Shown: positions 1 to 8,909, counted from the first letter of the stretch. The stretch: 27,849 bases of DNA from an uncultured Gammaproteobacteria bacterium (GCA_913051905.1 CAJXBY010000013.1:1-27849); one strand, 5' to 3'. The notes: generated by a model not told the origin, from the letters alone. Translations and numbers: made by a program.

Positions 1-2
1 AC

Positions 3-122
3 CCTTTCAGGAAGCTTCTGAGTGTTCTGGCAAGGCCTTGTGACGACCAGCCGGGTGCTGAGCGTTATACACTGCCGCCGAAACCGGATGAGGTGGTCAG
101 ACAGACATTTTGTGGTACCTGA
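3..122 (+). CDS. selO: C-terminal fragment of protein adenylyltransferase SelO (YdiU family), cut by the window start
   Basis: The third plus-strand frame is open from the window edge to a TGA at 120-122 and gives 39 residues ending in QTFCGT. The stretch ARPCDDQPGAERY followed by a Pro-rich segment and a Cys third from the end resembles the extreme C terminus of SelO/YdiU pseudokinases, which AMPylate proteins. In SelO proteins the antepenultimate residue is Cys or selenocysteine, and here it is Cys. The kinase-like catalytic core lies outside the window. The gene converges on the minus-strand operon ending at 191, leaving 68 bases between the two stops with no convincing terminator. The assignment rests on recognition of a short tail only. 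Confidence 0.7.
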   Translation, partial: PFRKLLSVLARPCDDQPGAERYTLPPKPDEVVRQTFCGT

Positions 123-190
123 AACTGACGGACTGAAGCTTGCCGCCGCAACGCTGATTTGTCGGCGCCGCTAACGACCCCACGTGCAAC

Positions 191-808
191 TCAACCGCTC
201 GAATCAAGAGCAGCGGCACGCTCAATCCCGGCAAGGGTCTTCTCGAGTTCTGATCGGATGAACTTTCGAATCAGCCACACGCCGATAAACGCAGGGGCCC
301 GGGAAGCGAACTTGATCTTCAGGTTCGCCTGATAGTGCAGAACCGAACCTTGTCCGGAGGAATGGAGCTTCAGCTTTTCGTGCCCGGCAGAAAAATCCCC
401 GGTATTCGGTACGACTTCGAATGCAATTTCAGTGGGTGGTGTTTCGGTGACCCGCGAGATCTTCACGAGGTCCCGGCACAGCCACCAGATACACGCCCTG
501 CCGGTCACTGAGAGAACGAGGTCCCGCGACTCTGGCAGAGGTTCAAAGACGCTGCGAATAATCCTCGGCGAATATTCGGTGTATCTCGGAAAATCCGCGA
601 TCAGTGCATACATCCGTTCCCGGCTGAGATCCGTACTGGCGGTGAACTCCACGTGGTAGACCAGATTGGTCTGACTGACGTGGATGTGCTGGATTTCTCC
701 TGCCCAGGGCGCTGAACACCACAGCAGGCCGAAAAGTAGAAGAATGATTGACCTTGCGCGATGCCACAGCCGTGAAGAAAGGGAAGAAAAGGTTGCTGTG
801 GCCCGCAT
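191..808 (-). CDS. Exported SRPBCC (START/polyketide cyclase-like) domain protein
   Basis: A 205-residue protein with an N-terminal signal-like segment: basic residues to about 19, a hydrophobic stretch about 20-34 (IILLLFGLLW), then a small-residue site near PWAG at 35-37. The rest (about 45-200) looks like an SRPBCC fold related to the coenzyme Q-binding/RatA group, with the typical start YALIADFPRYTEYSPRI and a C-terminal amphipathic helix. Such domains bind hydrophobic ligands, and no enzymatic activity can be assigned. The ATG lies 9 bases after the stop of the upstream GGT-family gene, and the AGGA that could serve as ribosome site overlaps that stop, so it is probably the last gene of the operon. 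A Cys at 31 follows the hydrophobic core, but the residues before it (LLW) do not make a lipobox. Confidence 0.8.
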   Translation of the reverse strand: MRATATFSSLSSRLWHRARSIILLLFGLLWCSAPWAGEIQHIHVSQTNLVYHVEFTASTDLSRERMYALIADFPRYTEYSPRIIRSVFEPLPESRDLVLSVTGRACIWWLCRDLVKISRVTETPPTEIAFEVVPNTGDFSAGHEKLKLHSSGQGSVLHYQANLKIKFASRAPAFIGVWLIRKFIRSELEKTLAGIERAAALDSSG

Positions 809-817
809 GGCGGGATC

Positions 818-2614
818 CTAACGGCCCACGGCGTAACCCTGCATCTGCCGGGGGTTGGCAGCTGCGCGGAGCAAACTACCATCTCTTGCAGCAGCCGAGC
901 ACCGGCCGAGGCTCCAGTCAGCCTCCACTTGAACGTCGTGCCCGCGTTTTCGAAGCGCTTCAACCGTCTGTGGGTTCAGGCGTCCTTCGACGATGACCTG
1001 ACCAGGCTGGCGGGCACGCGGATAAAACGAACTTCGAAAATGTGTCGTGTGAAAGTCAGGCGCGTCGATGGCCTCCTGAAGATTCATGCCGTAGTGCAGA
1101 TGTTTGAGGAACATGTGCAGCGCCCACTGGTCCTGCTGATCCCCTCCGGGTGTGCCGAACGCCAGGTAAGGTTCGCCATCCCGCAGGGCAAGTGAAGGCG
1201 TCAGGGTGGTTCTTGGGCGCTTGCCCGGCGCCAGCGAAGCAGCCACATTTTCCTCCAGCCAGAACATCTGACCACGCGTCGTCAGTGGAAAACCGAGCCC
1301 CGGTACCACCGGTGAGCTGGAAAGCCAGCCGCCACTCGGGGTGGCCGAAACCATGTTTCCCCAGCGATCGATGACATCCAGGTGGCAGGTGTCTCCGTGG
1401 CGCTCGCCCCGGGTCAGGGCATCGACGGCGCTGGAGACGGTCGGCTCGCCTTCGCCAGGTGAAATCGCGCCATCGGGTGAATCAGGCAGATCGACCATTG
1501 CACCACTGTATCCTGCGACGTGTCCGGGGCGCAGTTCCAGGGATGCTTCTTCGTTGATTAACCTGGCGCGTTCCTTGTTGTATTCTGCCGACAACAGATG
1601 ATGGAGCGGTACGTCGACGAAATCCGGATCTCCGTAGAACGCTTCACGGTCGGCGAAAGCCAGTTTGGCGGTTTCCAGAACCAGGTGAATGAAGTCCGGA
1701 TCCTCGGGATGATGCCCGGAGATATCGAACTGGTTGAGCAGGGCAAGGTGCTGTAAGGCGACCGGGCCCTGACCCCAGGGTCCGGTCTTGCACAGCGTGT
1801 AGCCGTGATAGTCGTAGGTCAGCGGGTCTTCGACTGTGGCCTGCCAGCTCGCCAGGTCGTCTCCGCACAGGAGAGCGCCGTGACGGCGGCCGCTGGTGTC
1901 GAGCACTTCAGCCTCCCTGCAGAACCGGTCGATGGCTTCCGCGACGAAACCCCGGTACCAGCTGTCGCGGGCTGTCTCGATTTGATGTTCCCGGGATCCG
2001 CCGGCCTTCTTGGCATCGCTGACCAGTCTGCGGTATGTCGCTGCAAGTTCACGGTTGTAAAACAAAGAGCCGGGTGCAGGTGTGCCGTTGGCGAGATAGA
2101 TCTCGCCTGAACTCGGCCAATCGTCAGTGAAGAGATCTGTCATCTGTTCGATCACGGAACTGATGGCCGGCACCAGCGGGTATCCGGATTCGGCATAACC
2201 GATTGCTGGATCCAGCACGGTCTCAAGATCCAGCGTACCGTGATCGCGCAACAGGAGCATCCAGGCGTCAAACGCCCCGGGGACAACAGCAGGCAACAAC
2301 CCGGTTCCCGGCACCAGCGTCAGGCCCAGATCCTTGAAGCGGGAAATGGTCGCTGCCTCGGGGGCAACACCCTGACCGCAGATGACCTGCACCTGGTTGG
2401 TTTGACTGTTGGATAGGATGATGGGCACTTCACCGCCCGGGCCATTCAGGTGGGGTTCGACCACCTGCAGGGTGAAGCCGGCCGCGACGGCTGCATCGAA
2501 GGCGTTGCCGCCGATTTCCAGAATACGCATGCCGGCACTTGTTGCCAGCCAGTGAGTTGAAGCAACGACACCAAAGGTTCCAAGGATCTCGGGTCGAGTC
2601 GTAAACTGCCGCAT
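818..2614 (-). CDS. Gamma-glutamyltransferase-family Ntn hydrolase, leaderless
   Basis: A 598-residue protein of the GGT family, near normal length. These enzymes self-cleave before a Thr that becomes the N-terminal nucleophile of the small subunit. Here that residue is Thr409 in GDTCHLDVIDRWGN, and the GTPGG oxyanion segment is at 487-491. The N terminus (MRQFTTRPEILGTFG) shows no signal peptide, so the enzyme should be cytoplasmic, unlike periplasmic E. coli Ggt. By eye-alignment the gamma-glutamyl-binding residues of E. coli Ggt (Arg114, Asn411, Gln430, Asp433) are replaced by Gln81, Gly429, Arg447 and Met450, while the SerSer pair is ThrThr 469-470. It therefore resembles the YwrD-like branch, and substrate identity is open. 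It sits 17 bases after the amidase gene and downstream of a Dpp-type importer, so it probably acts on an imported compound. Confidence 0.87.
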   Translation of the reverse strand: MRQFTTRPEILGTFGVVASTHWLATSAGMRILEIGGNAFDAAVAAGFTLQVVEPHLNGPGGEVPIILSNSQTNQVQVICGQGVAPEAATISRFKDLGLTLVPGTGLLPAVVPGAFDAWMLLLRDHGTLDLETVLDPAIGYAESGYPLVPAISSVIEQMTDLFTDDWPSSGEIYLANGTPAPGSLFYNRELAATYRRLVSDAKKAGGSREHQIETARDSWYRGFVAEAIDRFCREAEVLDTSGRRHGALLCGDDLASWQATVEDPLTYDYHGYTLCKTGPWGQGPVALQHLALLNQFDISGHHPEDPDFIHLVLETAKLAFADREAFYGDPDFVDVPLHHLLSAEYNKERARLINEEASLELRPGHVAGYSGAMVDLPDSPDGAISPGEGEPTVSSAVDALTRGERHGDTCHLDVIDRWGNMVSATPSGGWLSSSPVVPGLGFPLTTRGQMFWLEENVAASLAPGKRPRTTLTPSLALRDGEPYLAFGTPGGDQQDQWALHMFLKHLHYGMNLQEAIDAPDFHTTHFRSSFYPRARQPGQVIVEGRLNPQTVEALRKRGHDVQVEADWSLGRCSAAARDGSLLRAAANPRQMQGYAVGR

Positions 2615-2631
2615 GTTGAATTACCTGTAGA

Positions 2632-4125
2632 TCAATTTTCGATAGTGCTTTTGAACTGTGGCGGTTGCCGCACCTGGGTCACCGTTTCGAAAGCATGGGC
2701 GAGGCGTATCAGCAGGCTTTCCTGCCAGGGTCCTGCGATGAACGAGATACCTAAGGGCAGCCCGTGCACGTAGCCAGCCGGCACGGTGATGCTGGGATAA
2801 CCCGGGACTGCAGCCAGGTAGGCGCTGGAACCACTGCGGTTGTCGCCATTGACCCAGTCTATCACCCAGGCTGTCGTTGTCGTTGGCACCACGATCGCAT
2901 CCAGATCGTGTTCGGATAGAGCGCGGTCGATACCCCCGGATGCCGTCAGGCGCAGGCACTCGCGCCTGGCTTCAAGATAGGATGGGTCGCTAGTAGAAGG
3001 GGCCAATACTGATCGTTCCAGCAGTTCCTGGCCGAAGTAGGGCATCACCAGCTCGGCGTTGTCACGGTTGAACGCGATCAGTTCAGACAGGGTTCGAACG
3101 CCTGCTCCCGGGGTATCGGCCAGGTAGTCATTCAGGCCCGCACGGAACTCGGTGGCCATGACCACAAGCTCGTGTGTCCTGACACTGTCCAGCGACGGCA
3201 GGGTGAATTCCTCGATGATTTTTGCACCGGCATTTCGGAGTGCTGTGAGCGAATCTTCAAATACCGCAGCGATGTCCGCCTGATCTTCAGCAAACAGTCG
3301 GCAGGCACCGATACGCGTGTTTGCGAGGTCATGGGATTCGAGATAAGCCGGGTAGTCAATCGTACTGGACAGCGGGTCCGGGACCGGTCCTGGGGCCTGG
3401 CCATCAGTATCGCTGATGGCGGAGAGGACAATGGCCGCGTCAGCCACGGACCGGGCGATCGGACCGGCAGTATCCTGGCTGCTGGAAATTGGAATGATGC
3501 CGCCGCGGCTGACCAGGCCCACCGTTGGTTTGATGCCGACCACCCCGTTCATGGCTGCCGGGCTGACGATAGATCCATCAGTTTCTGTGCCGATGGCCAC
3601 GGTACAGAATCCTGCGGCGACCGCGACTGCTGAACCGGAGCTCGAACCTCCGGGGGTCCGGTCCAGTACGTAGGGATTGCGTGTTTGGCCGCCGAGGCTG
3701 CTCCAGCCGCTGGCAGAGCGGGTCGATCGGAAATTCGCCCACTCACTGAGGTTGGTCTTGCCCAGCAGCACCGCGCCGGCTTTACGCAGTTTCTGTACCA
3801 CTTGAGAATCCTTGGGAGGGCGGTGTTCAGCCAGAGCCAGTGATCCCGCGGTTGTCGGCTGCGAGTCGCAGGTATCGAGATTGTCCTTGACCATAACCGG
3901 TATGCCGTGCAGTGGACCGAGCGGTTTATTCCTGGCCCGATCATCGTCGCACTGGCGGGCGATGTCCTCGGCCTCGGGATTCAGGTGCAGGACCGCGCCA
4001 AGGGCAGAGTCGTGCTTTTTGATGCGAGAGAGACAGTCTCGGGTCAGTTCGGCCGACGAGACAGACCCCTTGGCCATCAGGCTGCGTAATGTCGCAATGT
4101 CAGCACGGTCCAGGGCGACGTCCAC
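2632..4125 (-). CDS. Amidase-signature (AS) family hydrolase
   Basis: A 497-residue cytoplasmic hydrolase of the amidase-signature family, which cleaves C-N amide bonds with a Ser-cisSer-Lys triad. The triad is visible: Lys80 in MVKDN, the cis-Ser at about 151 in GGSSSGS, and the nucleophile Ser175 in TETDGSI, with the usual 24-residue Ser-Ser spacing. The downstream GIKPT and the [10 protein letters not shown] segment are also typical. The reading frame opens with a GTG 7 bases after the dppC stop, preceded by AAGAAG as a weak ribosome site. Position inside the dpp operon suggests that it hydrolyses an amide carried in by the transporter. The family covers many substrates (fatty amides, indoleacetamide, Glu-tRNA amidotransferase GatA), and no partner genes gatB or gatC are nearby, so GatA is unlikely. 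Confidence 0.9.
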   Translation of the reverse strand: MDVALDRADIATLRSLMAKGSVSSAELTRDCLSRIKKHDSALGAVLHLNPEAEDIARQCDDDRARNKPLGPLHGIPVMVKDNLDTCDSQPTTAGSLALAEHRPPKDSQVVQKLRKAGAVLLGKTNLSEWANFRSTRSASGWSSLGGQTRNPYVLDRTPGGSSSGSAVAVAAGFCTVAIGTETDGSIVSPAAMNGVVGIKPTVGLVSRGGIIPISSSQDTAGPIARSVADAAIVLSAISDTDGQAPGPVPDPLSSTIDYPAYLESHDLANTRIGACRLFAEDQADIAAVFEDSLTALRNAGAKIIEEFTLPSLDSVRTHELVVMATEFRAGLNDYLADTPGAGVRTLSELIAFNRDNAELVMPYFGQELLERSVLAPSTSDPSYLEARRECLRLTASGGIDRALSEHDLDAIVVPTTTTAWVIDWVNGDNRSGSSAYLAAVPGYPSITVPAGYVHGLPLGISFIAGPWQESLLIRLAHAFETVTQVRQPPQFKSTIEN

Positions 4126-4132
4126 TATCTTC

Positions 4133-5026
4133 TTATTCCGAGTCGGTAGATTCGCGTACGTCGAGGAAGTCGCGCAGTGCGTCGCCGATGAAGTTGATCG
4201 ACAACACCGTCAGCATGATCGCAAGACCAGGGAAGATCCCCAGCCACCAGGCGCGGGAGATGAAGCTCCGGGCATCAGCTAGGATCAGGCCCCAGGTCGG
4301 GGTGTCGGCTTCTACGCCAAGCCCCAGAAAGGACAGACTGGCCTCACCCAGTATCGCGTAGGAGACGCTGACCGTGGCCTGCACGATGATCGGTGCAGCC
4401 GCATTGGGGAGAATGTGTCGCCACATGATGCGGAAATCAGACACGCCGACGGTACGTGCCGCAGCGACGTACTGTTCTTCTTTGATCGACAGCACCATGC
4501 CGCGGGCAATGCGGGCAAAATCATCAACGAAGGCGAGTGATATTGCGACGATAACGTTCGCAAGACCGGTGCCGAACACGGCCACGAGGTACACGGCGAT
4601 GATGAAATTTGGAAACGCCCACTGCAGATCGATGTAACGCATGATGACGTGGTCGACCCAGCCCCCGAGGTAGCCTGCCAATATCCCTAGGCCCAGGCCG
4701 GAGACCAGGGCAATGACCACCGTCGAGATGCCGACGAACAACGAGATCTGAGCGCCGACGATTATCCGACTGAGAAGATCCCGGCCCAGGTCATCGGTTC
4801 CCAGGGGGTGTGCCCAGCTCGGCGGTTCCATCATGTCGAACGCCATGTCGTTGGGGTCGTAAGGAGAAATCAACCCACCGAACAGTGCAGCGGCGATAAA
4901 CACGGTCAATATGACGGTGCCGATCAATGCCTTCTTGTCGCGCCACAAGGCCGAGCGCAGCTGGGCTAGACCCTGGCGGCGGGATCTTGCCTCTCCGACA
5001 GGCGCAGCGTCAGTGGGAGCGGTCAC
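4133..5026 (-). CDS. dppC: Dipeptide/oligopeptide-type ABC transporter permease DppC
   Basis: An inner-membrane permease of 297 residues. It has a cytoplasmic N tail, a first membrane helix about 35-53, then the DppC/OppC hallmark HPLGTDDLGRDLLSRI (73-88), several more hydrophobic helices, and an EAA-type coupling loop (KEEQYVAAARTVG) that docks on the ATPases. The chosen start is the GTG at 5024-5026, which overlaps the dppB stop as GTGA, a classic translational coupling. The frame stays open further upstream to 5536, but that part lies inside dppB and is low-complexity basic sequence. DppC pairs with DppB to form the channel of a binding-protein-dependent importer energised by DppD and DppF. 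Confidence 0.93.
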   Translation of the reverse strand: MTAPTDAAPVGEARSRRQGLAQLRSALWRDKKALIGTVILTVFIAAALFGGLISPYDPNDMAFDMMEPPSWAHPLGTDDLGRDLLSRIIVGAQISLFVGISTVVIALVSGLGLGILAGYLGGWVDHVIMRYIDLQWAFPNFIIAVYLVAVFGTGLANVIVAISLAFVDDFARIARGMVLSIKEEQYVAAARTVGVSDFRIMWRHILPNAAAPIIVQATVSVSYAILGEASLSFLGLGVEADTPTWGLILADARSFISRAWWLGIFPGLAIMLTVLSINFIGDALRDFLDVRESTDSE

Positions 5027-5973
5027 TCGTCGTACCGGATCCTGGGGTCGATGGCGGTGTACAGCAGGTCCACTAGCAGGTTGCTGAACACGAAAATAGC
5101 GGATACGACGATGATCGTGCCCTGTACAACGGGATAGTCGCGGTTCAGGATGCCCTGGATCAATAGACGACCCAGGCCCTTGATGGCAAATACGTTTTCG
5201 ACAACCACTGCGCCTGCCATCAGTAGAGCGAATGCAATTCCCACCACAGTGACCACGGGGATCAGGGCGTTTGGAAATGCGTGGTGCATGGTCAGGACCT
5301 GTCGGGAAAGGCCCTTGGACCGGGCCAGTCGCATGTAATCGGTTTTCAGCACCTCGATCATGGACGACCGGATCATTCTGGCGATGATTGCAGAGAATCC
5401 CGTACCTACGGCAACAGCGGGAAGTATCAGGTGTGACAGCCAGGGCCAGAATCCTTCTGAGATCGGGACGTAACCGATTGCCGGTAGCCAATGAAGATGC
5501 GCTGCGAAAAAGATGATCAGCAGAATGGCGACCCAAAATTCAGGCATCGAAAGCCCAAGAAAGGCCAGAAAGGTAACGGTGTAGTCCGCGGCGGTATTGC
5601 GCCGGGTGGCGGCAATCAGCCCCGCGGGGACAGCGATCAATATGGCGAGAAAAAACGACAACGCGGCGAGCGACAACGTGCGAGGCAGCGCTTCAGAGAC
5701 AAGTCGAGCAACCGGTTGGTGGCTGCCGTAAATGGAAAAACCAAACTCACCCTGGAGCATGTTTCGTTGCCAGATGAGATACTGGATATAGACCGGTTGA
5801 TCGAGCCCGAATTTCTTGCGCAGTTCCTGGGCTGCAGCTGGGTCGCCCGAGTCAAACAACATCGCCTCGAAGGGATCACCCGGAACGATGCGCATCATGA
5901 AGAATACCAGTGTCGCGACCGCCCACATAACGAATATTGCACCGATCACGCGTCTGGAGAGATACCGTAGCAT
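5023..5973 (-). CDS. dppB: Dipeptide/oligopeptide-type ABC transporter permease DppB
   Basis: A 316-residue inner-membrane permease. Helix 1 (about 9-29) is followed by IVPGDPF, the conserved DppB/OppB post-helix motif, then a periplasmic segment, further helices from about 100 on, and an EAA loop around 207-223 (EVLKTDYMRLARSKGLS). It ends in RIRYDE, whose stop overlaps the dppC GTG. Upstream, a strong inverted repeat separates it from the solute-binding protein gene, which may lower permease expression relative to the binding protein. No clear ribosome site precedes the ATG. Confidence 0.93.
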   Translation of the reverse strand: MLRYLSRRVIGAIFVMWAVATLVFFMMRIVPGDPFEAMLFDSGDPAAAQELRKKFGLDQPVYIQYLIWQRNMLQGEFGFSIYGSHQPVARLVSEALPRTLSLAALSFFLAILIAVPAGLIAATRRNTAADYTVTFLAFLGLSMPEFWVAILLIIFFAAHLHWLPAIGYVPISEGFWPWLSHLILPAVAVGTGFSAIIARMIRSSMIEVLKTDYMRLARSKGLSRQVLTMHHAFPNALIPVVTVVGIAFALLMAGAVVVENVFAIKGLGRLLIQGILNRDYPVVQGTIIVVSAIFVFSNLLVDLLYTAIDPRIRYDE

Positions 5974-6001
5974 TGAAGTAACTGGGCTTGTTGGAAATAG
6001 A

Positions 6002-6034
6002 AAAGGTCGGACTCCCTGAGGGAGTCCGACCTTT
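6002..6034 (-). terminator. Perfect 16-bp inverted repeat between binding-protein and permease genes (intrinsic terminator/attenuator)
   Basis: Bases 6002-6034 form a perfect palindrome with 16-base arms around one central base (AAAGGTCGGACTCCCT and its complement). In RNA this gives a GC-rich stem with a small loop near TGA. Read on the minus strand, the stem begins 9 bases after the end of the solute-binding protein gene and is followed by TTTTCTATTT, so it fits a Rho-independent terminator. It lies before dppB in the same operon, so it probably works as a partial terminator or a 3'-end stabiliser of the binding-protein message. Confidence 0.85.
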
Positions 6035-6042
6035 GGGCAGAG

Positions 6043-7830
6043 TTACGAAACGGTGGTCCGATCCAGGTCCACCAGTCCCGGGATGCGACTGACTGCCGGG
6101 AAGTTCACAGATTTGTGATGGACCAGAATGTCCTTGGGATGAAAGAGAAAAACAGAGGCGACCTTATCGGACGTGAGCCTGTCAGCCCGGCGAACGATAT
6201 CACGGCGCTTCTCGATGTCGGCCATCGCGCTCTGTTCTGTGATCAACGCATCGACCTCGGCATCTGAGAAAAATCCAAATGGCATTTTCTCCTTGTCCCG
6301 CTTGCGGCCGTTGAACTTGGACGAGGTTTGCATCCAGTCGACAACGCCGTCGTCCGGATCATAGTCGCCACCGCTGCCCACACGAAGCGCATCGAAGTTC
6401 ATCGTCTGGAAGTGCTCCAGCAGCACTGGCCAGTCCTGGACTTCCGGTTTGACTGTGATATTCAGGTTCTTCTTCAAGATGTTCGATATCACCGTGACTT
6501 CACGACGGGCGGAAGCGGTACAGATCAGGCTCAGTTCAGGGAACCCTTTACCATCTGGATAGCCGGCGTCGGCGAGCAATTGTCTGGCTTCTTCCAGGTC
6601 GTAGCGTTGGTTGCTGACATTGGGCAGGTCCTTATCGAAGTAAAAGCCCATCGCTGGATTGATCGAGCCATAAGCGGGAATACCGCGGCCGAACTGCGCC
6701 TGCCGGATGTAGCGATCCCGGTCCAAACCTTTGGCGATGGCGAGACGCACCTTGAAGCCGCTCTCTTTCATGAGTTCAGAGACCGGTTTGTTGAAGTCAG
6801 GAACCTTGAACGGGTCACGCCAGGGATTGAGCCACACGGACTGAAATCCGGGTCCCGCAATTTCGCTGACCACCAGATCAGGATTCTCGACGAATCGATC
6901 CACCAGTTCCGGTGCCACAGGGTTTCCGCCAATGAGCTGAATGTCACCGGCTTCAAGGGCAGCGGCGAGCGGCTCGGAATCGATGATGGGCTGGATAGTG
7001 ACCTTGTCCAGTTTCGGACGTTCCGGATCGTAGTAGTTCTCGAACTTCTCGAGAGTCAGGCTCTGACCGAGCGTATGTTTGGTGACCTTGAAGGGGCCCG
7101 TGCCGACCGGCGTCAGACCGTACTGCGCTGTGCCCATGCTCTCTAGAGCACCGCGGCTCACAATGGTCATGGCACGGCCACTGGCCCGTTCCAATGTCTT
7201 GGTCAGGAACGACGCCTGCGGTTTGGCCAGCTTGAAACGCACCGTGTGGTCGTCGATCTTCTCGACCGCATCGACGTTGTTGAGGACTCTAGAGTGGATC
7301 GATTTTTCCGGATCTTTGGAGCGGTTGTATGTGAAGAGAACGTCGTCAGCGGTGAAGGCATCACCGTTGTGGAACGTCACGCCCTGGCGCAGTTTGAACA
7401 CATACTGGGTGCCATCCGCCGAGACTTCCCAGCTTTCGGCAAGATCGCCACGGGGAACAAGGTCCGCGTCGATATGGGTCAGACCGCTGAGCACGTTGGA
7501 CGAGACCTGGAACAACAACACCATATTGATCTGGGCTGGGTCCAGGGTCGGCAGTTCAGGCGTACCGGCCCATCCACAACGCAGAGTGCCACCCGAATGG
7601 CCGGCTGCTTCTGCCCGTCCGGGTGCCAGAATTCCAGGCAGCATGCTTGCCGTTGTTAGCACTCCGGATGCGGCCATAAGCCGAAGGACTGTCCGGCGGC
7701 TCATCCCATCGCTGGATAGGTCCGCACCAGTCAGGCCGGCCATGGGGTCACGAGGGTCGAAGTCGTAGGCGTCTCCGAGCTCTTTTTGAAGAATGGCTTG
7801 AGGGTCGTCAGGTAGCTTATTCCTAGACAT
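6043..7830 (-). CDS. Tat-exported ABC transporter substrate-binding protein, family 5 (DppA/OppA-like)
   Basis: A 595-residue periplasmic binding protein of the extracellular family-5 type, which delivers peptides, nickel, glutathione or opine-like ligands to DppBC. Family features include the start of the mature lobe (LDPAQINMVLLFQVSSNVLS), the AESWEVSADGTQYVFKLRQG segment, FHNGDAFTADDVLFTYNR and a C-terminal domain ending in LVDLDRTTVS. The leader is a twin-arginine signal, SRRTVLRLM with Arg45-Arg46, a hydrophobic stretch about 50-68 and a likely cut after AEA near 75. The 44 residues before the motif are unusually long. The ATG has a strong site (AAGGAGAG on the minus strand at 7836-7843). 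Tat export implies folding in the cytoplasm. The ligand cannot be read from sequence. Confidence 0.93.
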   Translation of the reverse strand: MSRNKLPDDPQAILQKELGDAYDFDPRDPMAGLTGADLSSDGMSRRTVLRLMAASGVLTTASMLPGILAPGRAEAAGHSGGTLRCGWAGTPELPTLDPAQINMVLLFQVSSNVLSGLTHIDADLVPRGDLAESWEVSADGTQYVFKLRQGVTFHNGDAFTADDVLFTYNRSKDPEKSIHSRVLNNVDAVEKIDDHTVRFKLAKPQASFLTKTLERASGRAMTIVSRGALESMGTAQYGLTPVGTGPFKVTKHTLGQSLTLEKFENYYDPERPKLDKVTIQPIIDSEPLAAALEAGDIQLIGGNPVAPELVDRFVENPDLVVSEIAGPGFQSVWLNPWRDPFKVPDFNKPVSELMKESGFKVRLAIAKGLDRDRYIRQAQFGRGIPAYGSINPAMGFYFDKDLPNVSNQRYDLEEARQLLADAGYPDGKGFPELSLICTASARREVTVISNILKKNLNITVKPEVQDWPVLLEHFQTMNFDALRVGSGGDYDPDDGVVDWMQTSSKFNGRKRDKEKMPFGFFSDAEVDALITEQSAMADIEKRRDIVRRADRLTSDKVASVFLFHPKDILVHHKSVNFPAVSRIPGLVDLDRTTVS

Positions 7831-7835
7831 AGTTC

Positions 7836-7843
7836 TCTCCTTT
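7836..7843 (-). promoter_or_regulatory. Strong ribosome binding site of the solute-binding protein gene
   Basis: On the minus strand AAGGAGAG stands just ahead of the ATG at 7828-7830. It is the strongest Shine-Dalgarno match in this operon, consistent with higher synthesis of the binding protein than of the membrane subunits, and it fixes the start that carries the long pre-Tat segment. Confidence 0.75.
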
Positions 7844-7875
7844 TAAGCTGGTGGTTAACGAGCCAGTCGGGCACA

Positions 7876-8898
7876 TTAATTCTGTCCCGCCTGACTGATC
7901 TTTTTGCAGGCCACATAATGGCCTGCACCAAGATTCTGTGTTTCCGGTATACCACTCCGGCATCCGTCATCGGCGATCGGGCAACGCGGATGAAAGACAC
8001 AACCAGAGGGTGGATTGACCGGACTGGGAATTTCGCCCTCGATGAGCTTCAGAGTGCGCTTGCGCTCGATCGCAGGGTCGGGGATCGGAACCGCTGACAG
8101 CAGTGCCTGGGTATAGGGGTGTTGGGGGTTGTCAAACAGTTGATCGGCGTCGCCAAGTTCCACCAGATGTCCCAGATACATCACCGCAACGCGGTGGGAT
8201 ATGTGGCGTACGACACTGAGGTCATGGGCGATAAAAAGATAAGTCAGGCCCAGTTCTTCGCGTAGATCCTCAAGCAGCTTGATGATCTGGGCCTGGATCG
8301 AGACATCCAATGCCGATACGGCTTCGTCGCACAAGATAAAGTCGGGGTTCAGTATCAGCGCCCGTGCGATTCCGGTTCGTTGTCGCTGGCCGCCGCTCAT
8401 CTCGTGCGGGTAACTGTCCAGAATCCTCTCAGGAAGGCCGCACAGTTCGAGAATGGTTGCGACCCGCTGACGGCGGTTCGCCGCGTCCGGAGCAATGCCA
8501 TGGACCAGCAGGGGTTCGCCGACGATCTCGGCCACCGTCATCCGGGGGTTAAGGGAACTGAACGGATCCTGGAACACCGCCTGGGCCCGCCGCCGATAAT
8601 CAGAGACTTCAGATTTGTTGATCTCGCTGAGATCTCGGCCGTCAAAAAGAACACTCCCGCCGGTGGGATTCTCAAGTTTCAGGATGCAGCGGCCCACAGT
8701 GGATTTTCCGCAGCCCGATTCACCGACCAGTCCCAGAGTTTCACCCTTGAGAACCTCAAAGGTCACGTCGTCAACAGCTTTGACATCGCCGGTCCGCTTT
8801 CGTGTCAAGAAACCACCGGATCCGGCAAAAACTTTGCGCAGGCCGCGGACCTCAATCAGTGGTCCCGCGCTTGCTGGAGTTTGTCGAGAGGCTTCCAT
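7876..8898 (-). CDS. dppF: Dipeptide/oligopeptide-type ABC transporter ATPase DppF
   Basis: A 340-residue ATPase subunit. Visible are Walker A GESGCGKS (59-66), the Q-loop region [10 protein letters not shown], the signature MSGGQRQR, Walker [13 protein letters not shown] and the switch His in IAHDLSVV. The C-terminal oligopeptide-transport domain holds four Cys (300, 306, 313, 331), the pattern that in some Dpp/Opp ATPases ligates a [4Fe-4S] cluster. It begins 11 bases after the dppD stop and would pair with DppD as the two-ATPase motor under DppB/DppC. The ATG has no obvious ribosome site, so coupling with dppD is likely. Confidence 0.94.
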   Translation of the reverse strand: MEASRQTPASAGPLIEVRGLRKVFAGSGGFLTRKRTGDVKAVDDVTFEVLKGETLGLVGESGCGKSTVGRCILKLENPTGGSVLFDGRDLSEINKSEVSDYRRRAQAVFQDPFSSLNPRMTVAEIVGEPLLVHGIAPDAANRRQRVATILELCGLPERILDSYPHEMSGGQRQRTGIARALILNPDFILCDEAVSALDVSIQAQIIKLLEDLREELGLTYLFIAHDLSVVRHISHRVAVMYLGHLVELGDADQLFDNPQHPYTQALLSAVPIPDPAIERKRTLKLIEGEIPSPVNPPSGCVFHPRCPIADDGCRSGIPETQNLGAGHYVACKKISQAGQN

Positions 8899-8909
8899 CA
8901 GCGGGATGT

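Noticed and set aside
135..180. GC-rich complementary segments after selO
   Set aside because: The best pairing found is a five-base stem around a 14-base loop, too weak to call a terminator.
2632..4125. GatA subunit of the Glu-tRNA amidotransferase
   Set aside because: The family motif is shared, but no gatB or gatC is adjacent and the gene sits in a transport operon.
5027..5536. Open extension of the dppC frame upstream of its GTG start
   Set aside because: It lies entirely within dppB on the same strand, has a basic, Arg/His/Pro-rich composition with no family similarity, and the GTGA overlap gives a natural start.
6328..7146. Long plus-strand frame opposite the solute-binding protein gene (272 residues)
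   Set aside because: It is an antisense shadow of a clearly coding minus-strand gene and resembles no protein family. The same holds for the long antisense frames at 14128-14964, 17472-18578 and 18810-19451.
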